A stretch of DNA of 64,000 nt from Sagittula salina (GTDB lineage Bacteria > Pseudomonadota > Alphaproteobacteria > Rhodobacterales > Rhodobacteraceae). Below, in pieces: positions 49,129 to 57,295 of the stretch. The stretch covers positions 224,747-288,746 of the forward strand of contig NZ_JAGISH010000004.1 of the NCBI RefSeq assembly GCF_017813235.1, read 5' to 3'. The translations under genes and the position numbers were made by a program. The notes under the pieces were generated by a model. That model made no database searches. It worked only from the letters and a program-made list of their open reading frames with translations, and was not told where the DNA came from. Position 1 is the first letter of the stretch. Every line of letters starts with the position of its first letter.

Positions 49129-49701
49129 GCTCAGCGCTTCCTCAAGATCGAGACCGGCCGGGTGCTGAAGCGGCTAATCCGGATGGCGCGCCCCGCACAC
49201 ATCATCATCGAGAAGCTCGACTTCCGGGCCCCGGGGCTTTCCCGGCGGCTGAACCGCATTCTCGCCCGCTCTGGCCGCAAGGTCATCCGGGAGAAGCTCC
49301 GCGATATCGAGGAGCGCTACGGCATCGCCTTCGCGGAGGTGAAGCCGGTCTATTCGAGCCAGACATGCTCGGCCTGTGGACATGTGGCCAAGGACGATTG
49401 CAAAATCCAATCAGACTTCTCATGCCGCGCCTGCGGACCCGAGATCAACGCCGACTTGAATGCGGCGCGCAACTGGGGAAACGGGCGTTCCGCTTTCGAT
49501 CGGGCTGCGCACCACACCAAGGCGCAAAGCCTTCGGCTGACGGTTCTCCACAACCTGGAGCGCAACAGGACCCGGGGTCGGGTGACCTCGGCCCAGGTGC
49601 TCGGCAGCCCCTACCACAGGGACGTCGATGCAGCCCTGGACACCCCACTGACACGGAACATCCGACCACCATATGTATTGGCCGATGTGTCAGCGGGATA
49701 A
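49129..49701 (+). pseudogene. tnpB: Truncated TnpB (OrfB) fragment, IS200/IS605 type
   Basis: The C-terminal half of TnpB: FLKIETGRVLKRLIRMARPAH, HIIIEKLDFR with the second RuvC acidic residue, a helix RKVIREKLRDIEERYGIAF, the zinc ribbon CSACG..CRACG and NADLNAARN with the third RuvC Asp. The N-terminal half, including the first RuvC Asp and guide-RNA binding part, is missing, so RNA-guided cutting is not expected. It lies inside the IS1595-like element; its 3' end runs into that element's right end. Confidence 0.75.
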
Positions 49702-49702
49702 T
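49684..49702 (-). repeat. Right terminal inverted repeat of the IS1595-like element
   Basis: Pairs with 48305-48323; followed by the second copy of AAATCTCGC at 49707-49715. Confidence 0.85.
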
Positions 49703-49736
49703 CACCAAATCTCGCAGGCACCTTGCGCGTAAAATC

Positions 49737-50552
49737 CTAACGGAATTCCGCGCAGGGGTCTTCGCGCTCCACGCCCGGCGCGTCATCGACCCGGTCGAAA
49801 ACGCCCTCCGGCGGCGCGCCGTCCTCGCCCTGCCCCAGCGCCCCGATCCGTAGTTCCGGCATCGCCTGCGCCAGCAACGCCGGTGCGCCCCAATCCTTGC
49901 GCGCGTGACCGTTGCCGGTGATCACCACCACCGGCCCACCCGTGACCGCCAGCGCCTCGCGCACCACCGCGGCGATCCGCGCATCCCGCAGCCGCTGAAT
50001 ATCGACCATCACGGGCAGCATCTCGTCGGGCAGGGCATCGCAATGCGCCGCCCGCTGCAGCGCCTCGCGCGCTGCCTGCTGATCGGCGGGCAGTGGCCTG
50101 TCCAGCCCGAACAGCGCGGCACTGGACCCAAAGACCTCCGCGACGGGCTCGCCCATTACCGCGCGAGCCTCTCCGCGCGGCAAGGCAGCGCCGAAATGCT
50201 GCGCATCGGAGGCTGCGAAAATCGGGTAATACATGCCGAAGTCCGGCCAGCCACTGTCTTCCCAATACAGGAATGGTCCCAGAACCGCCTCGCTCGCCAG
50301 CATCTCCGGCGTGATGGCCGAAGCGCGCACTCCGGTCAGCATTTCCCAGACGATGCCGTCGGGCTGCACCTGCGCCACGATCTCCGCCTGGCGTGCGTGA
50401 TGCGCGGGATTGTCGTGCACCTCGCCCAAAAATACCACATCGTAACCAGAAAAGTCGGAAAAACCCCCGTCGGCCTGCGCCGCGGGGGTCGTGCAGAGGC
50501 CCGCAACCAGGACCATCGCAAAGGCCACAAGGCCGGAAAAGCATGTTTTCAT
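49737..50552 (-). CDS. ChaN-like haem-binding uptake family protein
   Basis: A 271-residue exported protein: signal peptide MKTCFSGLVAFAMVLVAGL..AAQA, then the family's YDVVFLGEVHDNPAHHARQ motif and VVVITGNGHARKDWGAP near the C-terminus. ChaN-type proteins bind haem at a dimer interface and are linked to iron uptake. No lipobox is seen, unlike Campylobacter ChaN. It overlaps rpoH by 4 bases (ATGA), so it is in the regulon of the same transcript. Confidence 0.82.
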   Translation of the reverse strand: MKTCFSGLVAFAMVLVAGLCTTPAAQADGGFSDFSGYDVVFLGEVHDNPAHHARQAEIVAQVQPDGIVWEMLTGVRASAITPEMLASEAVLGPFLYWEDSGWPDFGMYYPIFAASDAQHFGAALPRGEARAVMGEPVAEVFGSSAALFGLDRPLPADQQAAREALQRAAHCDALPDEMLPVMVDIQRLRDARIAAVVREALAVTGGPVVVITGNGHARKDWGAPALLAQAMPELRIGALGQGEDGAPPEGVFDRVDDAPGVEREDPCAEFR

Positions 50553-51427
50553 GCCAGGAAGTGTGCCACTTCTCCGCTCTGTGCTTCAAGCGCCTTGCGC
50601 ATCTTGCCGAAGGCGGCGGCCTCCAGCTGTCGCACGCGCTCCTTCGACAGGCCCAGCTCGTTACCGAGGCTTTCCAGGGTACGCGGCTCGTCGCGCAGCT
50701 TGCGCTCCCGCACGATAAAGCGTTCGCGTTCGTTCAGTCCCGCCATAGCCTGCACCAACCAGTCCCGCAGACATTCGGTGTCATGTGCGTTTTCAACCAG
50801 TTCCGCGCTCTGCGCCGAATCATCCTCCAGCGTATCGATCCATTCGCGGCCCTCGTCTTCCACCGACTGCGTCGCGTTCAGCGAAAAGTCGGAGCCGGAG
50901 AGCCGCCCCTCCATCATTTCCACGTCGCGCAGCGGAACGCCGATCTCGGTGGCGATCATGTGGCGCAACTGGTGGCCGTCCAGCTTCTGCCCCGCAGCCT
51001 GCGCCTCGCGCTCCAGCCGGGCCTGCACGCGTCGCATGTTGAAGAACAGCGCCTTCTGGGAGGACGTCGACCCCGTGCGCACCATGGACCAGTTGCGCAT
51101 CACGTAATCCTGGATAGAAGCCTTGATCCACCAGACGGCGTAGGTGGAAAAGCGCACCCCGCGATCAGGATCGAACTTGTCGGCGGCCTTCATAAGGCCC
51201 AGCCCAGCTTCCTGAATCAGGTCGTTCATCGGGGCGCCATACCGCTTGAACTTCGCCGCCATGGAGATCGCGAGCCGCATGTAGGCCTGGATCAGCCGGT
51301 GCAGCGCCTGTTCGTCGCCGTGGTCACGCCAGGCATAGGCGAGGGCCAATTCGGTTTCGGCGTCCAGAAGCTCGGCCTTCATGGCGCGGCGCGAAAGTGT
51401 CTGATCGTTGAAGCCGTCAAGAGCCAT
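50549..51427 (-). CDS. rpoH2: RNA polymerase sigma factor RpoH, RpoHII type
   Basis: A 292-residue sigma-70-family (group 3) factor. Region 2: LIQAYMRLAISMAAKFKRYGAPMNDLIQEAGLGLMKAADKF and FSTYAVWWIKASIQDYVMRNWS; RpoH box QKALFFNMRRVQARLE; region 4: LGLSKERVRQLEAAAFGKMRKAL. The start MALDGFNDQTLSRRAMKAELL lacks the LNRYLQEI opening of RpoHI and fits RpoHII, which in Rhodobacter responds to singlet oxygen. Translationally coupled to the chaN-like gene. Start ATG 51427. Confidence 0.92.
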   Translation of the reverse strand: MALDGFNDQTLSRRAMKAELLDAETELALAYAWRDHGDEQALHRLIQAYMRLAISMAAKFKRYGAPMNDLIQEAGLGLMKAADKFDPDRGVRFSTYAVWWIKASIQDYVMRNWSMVRTGSTSSQKALFFNMRRVQARLEREAQAAGQKLDGHQLRHMIATEIGVPLRDVEMMEGRLSGSDFSLNATQSVEDEGREWIDTLEDDSAQSAELVENAHDTECLRDWLVQAMAGLNERERFIVRERKLRDEPRTLESLGNELGLSKERVRQLEAAAFGKMRKALEAQSGEVAHFLA

Positions 51428-51494
51428 GGCAGATCCCCGTACATGCTGGTGGCTCCCCCTTGATCGGGGGTTCGCACGTACTACGCATGAGCAT

Positions 51495-51528
51495 GCGAAA
51501 AAGTTCACACCCATGGGCGAAAAAGTTC
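51495..51528. promoter_or_regulatory. 22-bp-spaced direct repeat upstream of rpoH2
   Basis: gcgaaaaagttc occurs at 51495-51506 and 51517-51528, two helical turns apart, 68-101 bases upstream of the rpoH2 start. On the minus strand it reads GAACTTTTTCGC twice. It may be a tandem activator site or two overlapping -35 regions. The rest of the 426-base gap to argE holds a small hairpin next to the start codon, dispersed repeat copy G and no gene I can support. Confidence 0.5.
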
Positions 51529-51794
51529 CACCCGACACGCACACAGGCTGTGCATTCGTGCTGGCCCACGCTCCAGCCCCGAGATTATTTCAAGAACAAT
51601 CAATACCCTGCGCAACAATGCGGTGTCGTGACGAAGTCAATGCCAAAACTCCGCCCACGGTATGGAAACCGACAGGCACGTTTCAGGCATTTCGCAATGC
51701 CCCACGCCGCGAGGACTATTTTCCGAACCGCATGCCGCCTCATGTTGGCGACCGCGCTCCAACTCCGCCGACGCTCATCCGGTTGCGGAGCCGC

Positions 51795-51848
51795 CTTTGC
51801 TGCTTCTTGCTGGAAATACTCAAGGCCGCCCGCGCCGGGGGGGCGGGG
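51795..51848 (-). repeat. Dispersed intergenic repeat, copy G
   Basis: On the minus strand: CCCCCCCGGCGCGGGCGG, then TTGAGTATTTCCAGC and AAGAAGCAGCAAAGG. Same parts and order as the other copies; lies just past the argE stop. Confidence 0.75.
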
Positions 51849-51853
51849 CGCCG

Positions 51854-53008
51854 TCAGATCATGTATCGCTGCATCCCCTGCAGCATATCGAGACAGGCGC
51901 GCAACTCGGAGCGGGCGAGATATTCGTCCGCCCGGTGGGCCTGTTCGATTGAACCCGGGCCGCAGACCACGCATTGCGTACCGAGCGACTGGAACAGCCC
52001 CGCTTCCGTCCCGAAGGAGACAACTTCGCAGCCGTTCGACCCCGTCAACGCGCAGGCCATCTGCGCCATGCGGTTTCCATCCTCCGGCATCAGCCCCGCC
52101 ACTTCGCCGACGACTTCGCGCAGGACGTGGGCGCCGGGGTGGACCACCTGCATCTCCGCCATGAGTTCTACCGCATAGCGGTCCATTTCGGCCAGCACCT
52201 CCAGCGCGTCGCGCGGCTGGACCGGACGCATCTCCCACTCGATCTCCGCCTGGCCGGCGATCACGTTGCGCGCCGCACCCGCGACCATGCGGCCGATGTT
52301 GATCGTGGTCCAGGGCGGCGTGAACGGGCTGGCCTCGGGCGCCTGCCCGCGCAGCCGCGCCTCCACCTCCATCAGGCGGGTGACGTAGCGCGTGGCGTAG
52401 ACGGCGGCGTTCACGCCGCGGTCGGGGGCGGAACCGTGGCCCTCCAGCCCATGGAAATGCGTGGTGTACTCGCAACAACCCTTGTGGCCGTCGATCACCT
52501 TCATCAGCGTGGGTTCACCCAGCAGCGCCATGCCCGGCCGCAACCCCTGCCGCGCCAGCGTATCGACCAGCGCGCGCGCTCCGTAACAGCCGACCTCCTC
52601 GTCGTAGGTCAACGCCACGTGCACCGGGCGTTTCAGATCCCAGGCGGCGATCTCCGGCGCCATGCCCAGCACGCAGGCGATGAAACCCTTCATGTCGCAG
52701 GTGCCGCGCCCATAGAGCCGGTCGTCGCGTTCCGCCATGACGAAGGGATCGGTGGTCCAGCCCGGCTCCTCCGCCGGAACGACGTCGGTGTGCCCCGACA
52801 GCACAAGCCCGTCGTCCACCTCCGGGCCGAAGGTCGCCCAGAGGTTCGCCTTCGCCCCGGTCTCGTCCGCCATGATTTCGCAGCGGGCGCCAAAATGCTC
52901 CAGCCAGTCTGCAGCGCGGTCGATCAGCAGGCGGTTGCTGTCCGCCGAAACCGTCGGCAGCGCAATGAGCTCACCCAGCAGAGCCTCGGTCCGCGTCATA
53001 ACACCCAT
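51854..53008 (-). CDS. argE: Acetylornithine deacetylase
   Basis: A 384-residue M20-family zinc hydrolase. Metal-binding and catalytic motifs: LVLSGHTDVVP, YGRGTCDMKGFIACVL, ALTYDEEVGCYGARAL with the catalytic Glu, and GTEAGLFQSLGTQCVVCGPG near the C-terminus. ArgE removes the acetyl group from N-acetylornithine in arginine synthesis. The ATG at 53008 has AGGAGGG at 5-base spacing. Related M20 deacetylases (DapE) differ in these motifs, so ArgE is preferred, though in Rhodobacterales several paralogues of this type exist. Confidence 0.85.
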   Translation of the reverse strand: MGVMTRTEALLGELIALPTVSADSNRLLIDRAADWLEHFGARCEIMADETGAKANLWATFGPEVDDGLVLSGHTDVVPAEEPGWTTDPFVMAERDDRLYGRGTCDMKGFIACVLGMAPEIAAWDLKRPVHVALTYDEEVGCYGARALVDTLARQGLRPGMALLGEPTLMKVIDGHKGCCEYTTHFHGLEGHGSAPDRGVNAAVYATRYVTRLMEVEARLRGQAPEASPFTPPWTTINIGRMVAGAARNVIAGQAEIEWEMRPVQPRDALEVLAEMDRYAVELMAEMQVVHPGAHVLREVVGEVAGLMPEDGNRMAQMACALTGSNGCEVVSFGTEAGLFQSLGTQCVVCGPGSIEQAHRADEYLARSELRACLDMLQGMQRYMI

Positions 53009-53270
53009 TTCATCCCTCCTGCCCCTGGTGGGCGCACAATTCCCGTGCACAGGCACCAGCCCTCGCAGCCCGCGCGGCCTTTCGTCAATGCCCCCTGCGG
53101 CGCCCTCTGGTCCTGCCGCGACAGATCGGCTACAAAACCGGCAATCCCGACAATAAAGGCATTGCGCGCTGCTGCCGGGACCCGCGGAGCCACAGGCCCC
53201 CGACAATGCGCGGACCCCCATGGCTCCTATACCCCCGGCGGCGCGCTGCCGCAGTTCAGGAGGCCTTAGA

Positions 53271-54641
53271 ATGCTGACCAACGACATGCTGTCCCAGTGG
53301 GACCGCGACACCTTCTTCCATCCCTCGACGCACCTCGCTCAGCATGCCCGCGGCGAAACCCCGTCGCGCGTGATCGCGGGCGGCAAGGGCTGCCATATCC
53401 AGGACCGCGACGGGAACCGGATGCTCGATGCCTTTGCCGGTCTTTACTGCGTGAACGTGGGCTATGGCCGCCCCGAGATCGCCGAGGCCATCGCCGAGCA
53501 GGCCCGCGAGCTGGCCTATTACCACGCCTATGTGGGCCACGGCACGGAAGCGTCGATCACGCTGGCGAAAATGGTGCTGGATCGCGCGCCCTCGCATATG
53601 TCGAAGGTATACTTCGGCCTCTCCGGGTCCGACGCCAACGAGACCAACGTCAAGCTCGTGTGGTACTACAACAACATTCTCGGACGCCCCGAGAAGAAAA
53701 AGATCATCTCCCGCTGGCGCGGCTATCACGGGTCGGGCCTGATGACCGGGTCTCTGACGGGGCTTGAACTGTTTCACAAGAAGTTCGACCTGCCGCTGTC
53801 TCAGGTCATCCACACGGAGGCACCGTATTACTACCGCCGCCCGGATACCGCGATGTCGGAGGCGCAGTTCGTTGCGCATTGCGCGGCGGAACTGGAGGCG
53901 CTGATCGACCGCGAGGGCGCCGACACCATCGCCGCCTTCATCGGGGAACCGGTTCTGGGTACGGGCGGCATCGTGCCGCCACCCGCCGGATACTGGGAGG
54001 CGATCCAGGCGGTGCTGGAAAAGCACGACATCCTGCTGATCGCGGACGAGGTGGTGACGGGCTTCGGCCGTCTCGGATCGATGTTCGGCTCCGATCACTA
54101 CGGGTTGAAACCCGACCTCATCACCATCGCCAAGGGTCTGACATCCGCCTATGCGCCGCTGTCGGGGTCGATCGTATCGGAGAAGATGTGGAAGGTGCTG
54201 GAGCAGGGCACCGACGAAAACGGCCCCATCGGCCACGGCTGGACCTATTCGGCACACCCGATCGGGGCCGCCGCCGGGGTGGCGAACCTCAAGCTGATCG
54301 ACGATCTTGGCCTGATCGACAACGCGGCCACGGTCGGCGCGCATCTGCGGGCCGGGCTGGTCGCCGCGCTGGGGGAGCACGCGCACGTCGGCGATATTCG
54401 CGGCGAAGGGATGCTGGCGGCGCTGGAATTCGTCGAGGACCGCGAAGGCCGCGCTTTCTTTGATCCGGCGCGCAAGGCCGGGCCGCAGATCGCGGCGGCG
54501 CTGGCGTCGAAGGGCGTTATCGCGCGGGCCATGCCGCAGGGCGATATCCTCGGTTTCGCCCCGCCCTTCTGCCTGACCAGGGCCGAGGCCGAGGAGATCG
54601 CGGAAAAGACCGCTGCCGCGGTGCGCGAGGTGCTGGGCTGA
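53271..54641 (+). CDS. Class III aminotransferase (omega-amino acid:pyruvate type)
   Basis: A 456-residue fold-type I PLP enzyme. Start MLTNDMLSQWDRDTFFHPSTHLAQHA; PLP site LSGSDANETNVKLVWYYNN, the acidic residue in LLIADEVVTGFGR and the Schiff-base Lys in ITIAKGLTSAYAPLSG. Such enzymes use amines, beta-alanine, GABA or taurine as amino donors. The AGGAGG site 7 bases before the ATG is strong. Divergent from argE with a 262-base gap. The donor is not determined. The 331 bases after it hold only GC-rich hairpins (for example 54656-54675, GGGTCGG/CCGACCC) and no gene. Confidence 0.88.
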   Translation: MLTNDMLSQWDRDTFFHPSTHLAQHARGETPSRVIAGGKGCHIQDRDGNRMLDAFAGLYCVNVGYGRPEIAEAIAEQARELAYYHAYVGHGTEASITLAKMVLDRAPSHMSKVYFGLSGSDANETNVKLVWYYNNILGRPEKKKIISRWRGYHGSGLMTGSLTGLELFHKKFDLPLSQVIHTEAPYYYRRPDTAMSEAQFVAHCAAELEALIDREGADTIAAFIGEPVLGTGGIVPPPAGYWEAIQAVLEKHDILLIADEVVTGFGRLGSMFGSDHYGLKPDLITIAKGLTSAYAPLSGSIVSEKMWKVLEQGTDENGPIGHGWTYSAHPIGAAAGVANLKLIDDLGLIDNAATVGAHLRAGLVAALGEHAHVGDIRGEGMLAALEFVEDREGRAFFDPARKAGPQIAAALASKGVIARAMPQGDILGFAPPFCLTRAEAEEIAEKTAAAVREVLG

Positions 54642-54972
54642 GACGGGTTTCGGGTCGGCCTTGCCGGTCCGACCCATGCGGGCCACGCCTGCACTGAGGC
54701 GGGGGAAACAAAGGCGGCGCCAATCCCCCGCCGCCCACATTGTGCTGCCGGATTTCAGGCCACCGGGGCAAAAGTGTTTTCAGAGGCACCCCGGACACGC
54801 CTGCCGGGCACCCTTTCCCGGGTCCCCCTTCAGCGCAAAGCCGCCCGGTCTGGTGTCCGGCGCAAATGCCCCGCATTCGCGCATGGACAAAGGCACGCGT
54901 CTGCTGTAGGTGCGGACCCTTGCCCCCTTTAGCGTGCGCCGCGCACGCCTGCCCCATGGACCCTGCCCCGAC

Positions 54973-57246
54973 ATGCTGACCCCCCTTCACGAAGCGCTCA
55001 CCGAGCGCGGCTACACCACGCTGACCGACGTTCAAGAAGCCGTCGCCGCGCCCGAACTGGCGGAGCGCGACCTGCTGGTTTCCGCCCGCACCGGATCAGG
55101 CAAGACGGTGGGCTTCGGCCTTGCCATCGCGCCGACCCTGCTGAAGGACGGTGCTCTGCCGCCGCCCGCCGCCCCTCTCGCGCTGGTGGTCGCCCCGACA
55201 CGCGAACTTGCGCTTCAGGTGCAGCGCGAACTGTCGTGGCTTTATGAAAAGACCGGCGCCCTCGTCGTGTCCTGCATCGGTGGCATGGACGCCCGCAGCG
55301 AACGCCGCGCACTGGAGCGTGGCGCGCATATTGTCGTCGGCACCCCCGGTCGCCTGCGCGACCACATCGAGCGCGGCGCGCTGGATCTTGCAAGCCTCCG
55401 CGCCATCGTTCTGGACGAGGCCGACGAGATGCTCGACCTCGGCTTCAGGGAGGATCTGGAGTTCATGCTCTCCGAATCGCCCGCGACCCGCCGCACGCTG
55501 CTGTTCTCCGCCACCGTGCCGCCCGCCATCGCGCGGCTTGCCGAAAGCTACCAGCGCGATGCGGAACGCATCACGACGCAGGTCAAGGGCGAACAGCATA
55601 CCGATATCGAGTATCAGGCCGTGCAATGCACTCCGCAGGATGTAGAGCACGCCATCATCAACCTGCTGCGGTTCCACGACGCGCCCACGGCTATCGTCTT
55701 TGCCAACACCCGCGCCACCGTGGCGCGGCTGACCGCACGACTGGCCAACCGCGGTTTTGCAGTGGTGTCCCTGTCGGGTGAACTGAGCCAGGACGAACGC
55801 AGCCACGCATTGCAGGCGTTGCGCGACGGTCGGGCGAAGGTCTGCGTGGCCACCGACGTGGCGGCGCGCGGGATCGATCTGCCGAACCTCGACCTCGTTG
55901 TGCACGCCGACCTGCCGTCGAACACCGAGACGCTGACCCACCGCTCGGGCCGGACGGGCCGCGCCGGGCGCAAGGGCATCTCGGCGCTGATCGCATCCGA
56001 CCGCGACGTGAAGAAGGCGCAGCGCCTGCTGGGCTGGGCCAAGGTCAAGGCGACCTGGACCGTCGCCCCCTCGCCTGAGGAGATCGCCGCGAAGGACGAA
56101 GAGCGCCTGCTCGCGTCTCCCGCCTGGACGGAGGCGCTGAGCCCCGAGGAGCAGGGCTTTGCCGAACGCCTGATCACCGCCTACGCACCGGAGCAGATCG
56201 CGGCGGCCTGCCTGCGGATGTACCTGTCGCGGCTGTCGGCGCCGGAGGATCTGAACGCGCCGGGCACGAAACCCGACCGGGCGGAGCGCGCGCCCTTCGG
56301 GCCCTCGAAATGGGTCGCGCTGTCGGCCGGCCGCGATCAGGGGGCGGAGCCGCGCTGGCTCCTGCCGCTGATCCTGCGGGCGGGCAATCTCGACAAGGCG
56401 CAGATCGGGCGCATCCGGGTCGAGGACACCGAAAGTTTTGTCGAAGTGGCGGAGGCGGCGCTGCCGTCCCTGCTGGCGGCGGTCGACGGGAATGGCATCC
56501 TGGAAAAGGACATCACCCTGCGCGCGGTGGCGGGCGAACCGTCGTTCGCCAGCCGCCCCCGCGACGGGCGTCCCGCCGGCAAGCCCGGGGGAAAACCGGG
56601 GGGCAAGCGCTTTGACAAGCGTGACGACCGCCCGCGTCCCGAACGCGCGGAGCGATCCGAACGTCCGGCGCGTCCCGACCGGGATGAAGCCCCGCGCAAG
56701 GACGATCGCCCCCGCTCCGAAGGCTTCAGACCGCAGGGCGGCAAGCCCCGGTCGGAGGGTTTCAAATCACACAGGAGCGACAAGCCCCGGTCCGAAGGTT
56801 TCAAGTCCCGCGACGGTGGCGGCAAACCGAAATCCGAAGGCTTCAAATCCCATGGCGGCGCGGGCAAGCCGCGCTCCGAAGGCTTCAAGTCGCACGGCAC
56901 AGGGGACGACAAACCCCGGTCGGACAAACCCCGGCCTGACAAACCCCGGTCCGACAAACCCCGGTCTGACAAACCCCGGTCCGACGCCCCTGCCGACAAA
57001 CGCCCGCGTGGCGCGATGGACCCGTCGAAGCCGCTGGGCAAACGCGCGGGCTCTGGCGGACCGGGCAAATCCTTTGGCAAGCCGGGAGCGAAACCGGCGG
57101 GCAAGCCCTTTGGCAAACCGGGCGGCAAGCCCGGCTTCAAGGGCAAGGCCGGTGATGGCGGCGAAGGCAGCGGTTTCAAGCCGCGGTTCAACGCCAAGGC
57201 AAAGGGCGGCGACGCCACCCCGCGCCGCAAGCCCGGCAAGTCCTGA
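54973..57246 (+). CDS. DEAD-box RNA helicase with DbpA-type RNA-binding domain and basic repeat tail
   Basis: A 757-residue protein. Helicase core: Q-motif VQEAV, motif I ARTGSGKT, Ia PTRELALQ, II LDEADEMLD, III SAT, V ATDVAARGIDLP, VI HRSGRTGRAGRKG. Residues about 455-520 match the DbpA RNA-binding domain (WLLPLILRAGNLDKAQIGRIRV). The last 230 residues are low complexity: about six KPRSEGFK-type repeats, then KPRSD repeats and GKP/GGKPG units, likely a disordered RNA-binding tail. Such helicases act in ribosome assembly and cold adaptation. ATG 54973 is chosen to begin at MLTPLHEALTERG; an upstream in-frame start is possible. Confidence 0.92.
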   Translation: MLTPLHEALTERGYTTLTDVQEAVAAPELAERDLLVSARTGSGKTVGFGLAIAPTLLKDGALPPPAAPLALVVAPTRELALQVQRELSWLYEKTGALVVSCIGGMDARSERRALERGAHIVVGTPGRLRDHIERGALDLASLRAIVLDEADEMLDLGFREDLEFMLSESPATRRTLLFSATVPPAIARLAESYQRDAERITTQVKGEQHTDIEYQAVQCTPQDVEHAIINLLRFHDAPTAIVFANTRATVARLTARLANRGFAVVSLSGELSQDERSHALQALRDGRAKVCVATDVAARGIDLPNLDLVVHADLPSNTETLTHRSGRTGRAGRKGISALIASDRDVKKAQRLLGWAKVKATWTVAPSPEEIAAKDEERLLASPAWTEALSPEEQGFAERLITAYAPEQIAAACLRMYLSRLSAPEDLNAPGTKPDRAERAPFGPSKWVALSAGRDQGAEPRWLLPLILRAGNLDKAQIGRIRVEDTESFVEVAEAALPSLLAAVDGNGILEKDITLRAVAGEPSFASRPRDGRPAGKPGGKPGGKRFDKRDDRPRPERAERSERPARPDRDEAPRKDDRPRSEGFRPQGGKPRSEGFKSHRSDKPRSEGFKSRDGGGKPKSEGFKSHGGAGKPRSEGFKSHGTGDDKPRSDKPRPDKPRSDKPRSDKPRSDAPADKRPRGAMDPSKPLGKRAGSGGPGKSFGKPGAKPAGKPFGKPGGKPGFKGKAGDGGEGSGFKPRFNAKAKGGDATPRRKPGKS
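56920..56992. repeat. 15-bp in-frame tandem repeat in the helicase tail
   Basis: About five copies of a 15-base unit of the type gacaaaccccggtcc coding for KPRSD/KPRPD. In frame, so copy-number change would only change tail length. Confidence 0.85.
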
Positions 57247-57265
57247 GCACCCCCGACACGACCAC

Positions 57266-57290
57266 GAAAGGCCCCCACCTGGGGCCTTTC
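57266..57290. terminator. Shared terminator between the helicase and Slam genes
   Basis: Perfect 10-bp stem GAAAGGCCCC/GGGGCCTTTC with a 5-base loop, between two convergent genes. The T tract on either side is short, so it may serve both weakly. Confidence 0.65.
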
Positions 57291-57295
57291 CCGTT

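Larger units (their letters stand above)
48302..49706. mobile_element. Decayed IS1595-family element with recognisable ends
   Basis: About 1.4 kb bounded by inverted repeats: left end 48302-48323 and right end 49684-49706. Within them 17 of 19 bases match (left ATTGTCCCGCTGACACGTC against the reverse complement of the right end). Both ends start with GG when read inwards. Directly outside lies a 9-bp direct repeat AAATCTCGC (48293-48301 and 49707-49715), close to the 8-bp duplication usual for IS1595. Inside are a frameshifted transposase and a TnpB fragment. No intact transposase remains. Confidence 0.8.

Noticed and set aside
51495-51528. GGAAC-type (EcfG) promoter reading of the direct repeat
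   Set aside because: The spacing to a GTT -10 is wrong, and EcfG is mostly absent from Rhodobacterales; kept only as an unexplained direct repeat.
54656-54675. Hairpin after the aminotransferase as a terminator
   Set aside because: The stem is good but there is no T run, so it is mentioned only in the gene entry.
56920-56992. Possible CRISPR-like array
   Set aside because: The units are in frame within a helicase tail, with no spacers; they are a coding repeat.
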